A stretch of DNA of 9,829 nucleotides, taken from the NCBI GenBank assembly GCA_029051445.1, contig JAIDKP010000059.1:1-9829 (forward strand), given 5' to 3'. The notes beneath the pieces are model-generated. The model had not been told where the DNA came from, searched no databases, and worked only from the letters and a program-made list of their open reading frames with translations. Made by a program: the position numbers and the translations under genes. Source of the stretch: Muribaculaceae bacterium. GTDB taxonomy: Bacteria > Bacteroidota > Bacteroidia > Bacteroidales > Muribaculaceae. The first letter of the stretch is position 1. Every line of letters starts with the position of its first letter. This document shows positions 7,584-9,829 of the stretch, in pieces.

Positions 7584-9338
7584 ATGCGCCGTTTTATTTT
7601 CGCAATAGTTGTATTGGCAGTTGTGTCGGCTATGTTTGCCGGCACAGAGAACAGGGATGGCCGCCGCGTCGAGGAGCTTGCCCGGAAGGCCGATTATGCA
7701 TATCTCGAGGCTCGTGCGAAGATCGCCGAAGATGACTATGCCGGTGCTTTCGATCTGCTTGGTTATGCCTACAGTCTTGACTCGACGCAGTCAGCGCTGA
7801 ACAGCGACTACGGTTTTTACTCGATACTCGCCAACACGATGGGCGGTGATCCTGACTCGGCTACTGTGGAGCGCGGATATGCCCGTATGCTCGAGGCTTA
7901 CAACAGCGGCGAGTGTGATTATTATTCCAGTGTGCTGTTTGCCAATCTCAGCGAGCGTCTTAATCACGGTGATATCGCTCTTGCTGTGTGGGAGCGTCTT
8001 GACTCTCTGTATCCCAAGAAGCCAGATGCCGGTTTTAAGTTTGCAAGCGCTCTGTGTGCCACCGGTGACACGGCCAATATAATGCGTGCGATCGGTATTT
8101 TCGATCAGCTTCAGCGCACACATGGCACCGAGGTGGGAATTGTCTCGCAGAAGATGAATGCCTATATTCTGATCGGCGACACGCTGTCGACTCTGGCGGC
8201 TCTCGACACGCTTCTCCAGTCGCATCCGCGCGGTGTGAATGAGAATCTTTTTGCCGGAGACGTGATGATGGCTTTCAAGCGCGACAGTGACGCGGTGGGT
8301 TATTACAACCGTGCTATAGAGATCGACTCGGTCAACGGCATGGCTTATTTCAAGCTTGCTCAGTATTATCAGCTTCAGGGTGACTCGGCGCGTTATGACG
8401 AGGAGGTTTTCAAGGCTCTCAGTCAGCCTGACCTCGAGGTTGAGGATAAGGTGGAGCTGATGCGTGGCTATGTGCAGGGTCTGTATGCCGACAGTCTGCA
8501 GCGCGGCCGCATCGAAAATCTTTTCGGTGTTCTGACGGACATGCATCCTCTTGAACCTCGTATCAGGGATCTTTTCTCGTCTTATCTTGCAGTAATCGGC
8601 GATTATAAGCGTGCCGCCGAACAGACGGAGATTCTTGCCGACATGGATCCGGCCACGGTGGAGAACTGGAACCGCCTTGTGACGATCTATCTCAGCGACA
8701 ATGACGCTGCAAATGCCGCCAAAGCCGGTGAGCGCGGTCTGGGTTATCATGAGAATGACGCCACGCTGGCCTTCCTTACCGGCTCGGCCGAGATTGTCGC
8801 AGACAATCCGGTCAGGGCCATAGAGCTCTTGCGCGGTGCTATTGCCGCTGCCGACAGCCGTGATCTGAAGCTGCTGTCGCAGATGCAGTGTACTCTGGGC
8901 GACGCGTTCTATAAGAACAATGAGCCTGACAGCGCTTTTCATTATTATGATGTCGCTCTTTCTACCGACGGCACCAATGTGCTGGCAATGAATAACTGCG
9001 CCTATTACCTGGCATGTGAAAACCGTGATCTTGACCGTGCCGAACAACTGAGCTTCTGGACAATAAAGGAGGATCCCGACAACGCGACGTCGCTCGACAC
9101 ATATGCATGGGTAATGTTCAAGCAAAAAAAGTTTGACTCGGCAAAGGAGTATATAGACAAGGCGCTTGAACATGATACGGAACCAAGCGCAGAGCTATAT
9201 GAACATGCCGGCGATATATATTTCATGAATCTCGATCCTGAGCGTGCAGTGGAGTACTGGAAAGAGGCTCTGACTCTTGATCCCGACAATGAGTTGCTAA
9301 GAAGGAAGATCGAGCAAAAGACTTATCTGCAGAAGTGA
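7584..9338 (+). CDS. Exported tetratricopeptide-repeat protein
   Basis: A 584-residue protein beginning with a signal peptide: basic MRR, then a hydrophobic core to about residue 19 (FIFAIVVLAVVSAMFA). There is no Cys at the end, so it is probably a periplasmic or membrane-tethered protein and not a lipoprotein. The rest is a helical solenoid of TPR-like repeats. They are clearest at about 35-66 (YLEARAKIAEDDYAGAFDLL), 237-283 (YYNRAIEIDSVNGMAYFKLA), 355-390, 395-422, 432-465 (AFHYYDVALSTDGTNVLAMN) and, best conserved, 500-533 and 537-571 (YEHAGDIYFMNLDPERAVEY). TPR arrays bind partner proteins. No catalytic motif is seen. Loops are rich in Asp. It is distal in the dut run, and its stop codon overlaps the GTG start of the following lipoprotein gene, hinting that the two envelope proteins work together. 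The specific function is unknown. Confidence 0.9.
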   Translation: MRRFIFAIVVLAVVSAMFAGTENRDGRRVEELARKADYAYLEARAKIAEDDYAGAFDLLGYAYSLDSTQSALNSDYGFYSILANTMGGDPDSATVERGYARMLEAYNSGECDYYSSVLFANLSERLNHGDIALAVWERLDSLYPKKPDAGFKFASALCATGDTANIMRAIGIFDQLQRTHGTEVGIVSQKMNAYILIGDTLSTLAALDTLLQSHPRGVNENLFAGDVMMAFKRDSDAVGYYNRAIEIDSVNGMAYFKLAQYYQLQGDSARYDEEVFKALSQPDLEVEDKVELMRGYVQGLYADSLQRGRIENLFGVLTDMHPLEPRIRDLFSSYLAVIGDYKRAAEQTEILADMDPATVENWNRLVTIYLSDNDAANAAKAGERGLGYHENDATLAFLTGSAEIVADNPVRAIELLRGAIAAADSRDLKLLSQMQCTLGDAFYKNNEPDSAFHYYDVALSTDGTNVLAMNNCAYYLACENRDLDRAEQLSFWTIKEDPDNATSLDTYAWVMFKQKKFDSAKEYIDKALEHDTEPSAELYEHAGDIYFMNLDPERAVEYWKEALTLDPDNELLRRKIEQKTYLQK

Positions 9339-9829
9339 GAAGCGTGCGTCTTTTTCTGATATTGGTTGTCGTGGCTCTGGCCATGGCGGGATGTCGCACT
9401 ACCAAGCCCGGAGTCTCGGGCGGAAATGGTGACTGGACCAATGTGACGGTGCCTATGAAGCTTGTGATGCAGGGGGAGAAGGGGGTGAGCGCTTCGGGAC
9501 GCCTGACTATGGTGAGAGATGAGTCGATCTATATGTCGGTGAGGGTGCTTGGGATGGAAATGTTTTCGGTCTATGCGGAGGGTGACTCGGCGTGGGTCTA
9601 CGACAAAATGTCGGGGACTCTGCTTTGCGAACGTCTGGGTCGTGAGCCTAAAAATGGCAAGCGGCTAAATATCGGCAGGTTGCAGGATATATTGCTTGGC
9701 ACACGCGGTACTCCCAAAGATTTTACGATAGATGCGTGGAAGTTCAGTATCGAGTGCCGTGGTGGTGAACCTGTGTCGACTCCCTACGGTCATATGAGAG
9801 AAGGATGGAACGCTGTGATCGATAACGCA
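9335..9829 (+). CDS. Lipoprotein, DUF4292-like, 3' end cut by window
   Basis: An open frame running off the right edge with 165 codons visible. The N-terminus is a lipoprotein signal: basic MRSVR, hydrophobic LFLILVVVALAM, and lipobox AMAGC with the acylated Cys at residue 20, followed by RTTK. Mature sequence includes MKLVMQGEKGVSASGRLTMVRDESIYMSVRV split over two strands, then LGMEMFSVYAEGDSAWVYD, a pattern matching DUF4292 lipoproteins of Bacteroidota from memory. I recall that family as related in fold to the LolA/LolB lipoprotein carriers, but this is not certain. The start is either GTG 9335, overlapping the TPR stop by four bases (GTGA), or in-frame GTG 9344. No ATG is available nearby. 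I chose 9335 because it adds a basic residue and gives the usual coupling overlap. The role is unknown, probably in the outer-membrane periplasmic face. Confidence 0.75.
   Translation, partial: MRSVRLFLILVVVALAMAGCRTTKPGVSGGNGDWTNVTVPMKLVMQGEKGVSASGRLTMVRDESIYMSVRVLGMEMFSVYAEGDSAWVYDKMSGTLLCERLGREPKNGKRLNIGRLQDILLGTRGTPKDFTIDAWKFSIECRGGEPVSTPYGHMREGWNAVIDNA

Noticed and set aside
7791..9173. 460-codon minus-strand open frame opposite the TPR gene
   Set aside because: Same codon-aligned shadow effect. The sense strand encodes clear TPR repeats with a signal peptide.

Overview
The window looks like core chromosome of a member of the order Bacteroidales (phylum Bacteroidota), possibly Muribaculaceae. 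Three things support this. Promoters match the Bacteroidota sigma-ABfr consensus (TTTG/TTG followed by TAnnTTTG). Starts have A-rich leaders rather than clear Shine-Dalgarno sequences. The gene set includes families typical of the phylum (DUF4834, DUF4292, a large YidC with a long periplasmic domain). The family-level guess comes only from general protein resemblance and moderate GC content. All supported genes lie on the + strand and are tightly packed. There are no RNA genes, mobile elements, CRISPR arrays or long repeats, and no gene-free stretch over 300 bases.

Layout. (1) Positions 1-702 hold the C-terminal 233 residues of ATP-dependent phosphoenolpyruvate carboxykinase (pckA), ended by a strong GC-rich terminator (724-759). 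(2) A consensus promoter (809-839) drives pyrG (CTP synthase, 875-2500), followed after 43 bases by yidC (membrane insertase, 2544-4442). (3) A second promoter (4475-4503), whose -7 box sits inside a perfect inverted repeat, opens a run of genes: psd (4536-5231), pssA (about 5234-5989), a small DUF4834 membrane protein (6078-6416), a DUF2461 protein (6430-7104), dut (7122-7565), a secreted TPR protein (7584-9338) and the start of a DUF4292-type lipoprotein (9335-9829, cut by the window end). A weak extra promoter may precede the DUF4834 gene.

How the genes work together. PyrG makes CTP, which CdsA (not in this window) would use to make CDP-diacylglycerol. PssA converts that to phosphatidylserine and Psd decarboxylates it to phosphatidylethanolamine, the main membrane lipid of these bacteria. 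YidC inserts proteins into the same membrane. Dut keeps dUTP out of DNA and yields dUMP for thymidylate synthesis. The TPR protein and lipoprotein act in the cell envelope, with unknown roles. The window is best read as ordinary, well-conserved housekeeping sequence. I see no convincing undescribed system. The most testable oddities are the palindromic promoter in front of psd, the Lys at YidC's groove position, and the uncharacterised envelope genes.
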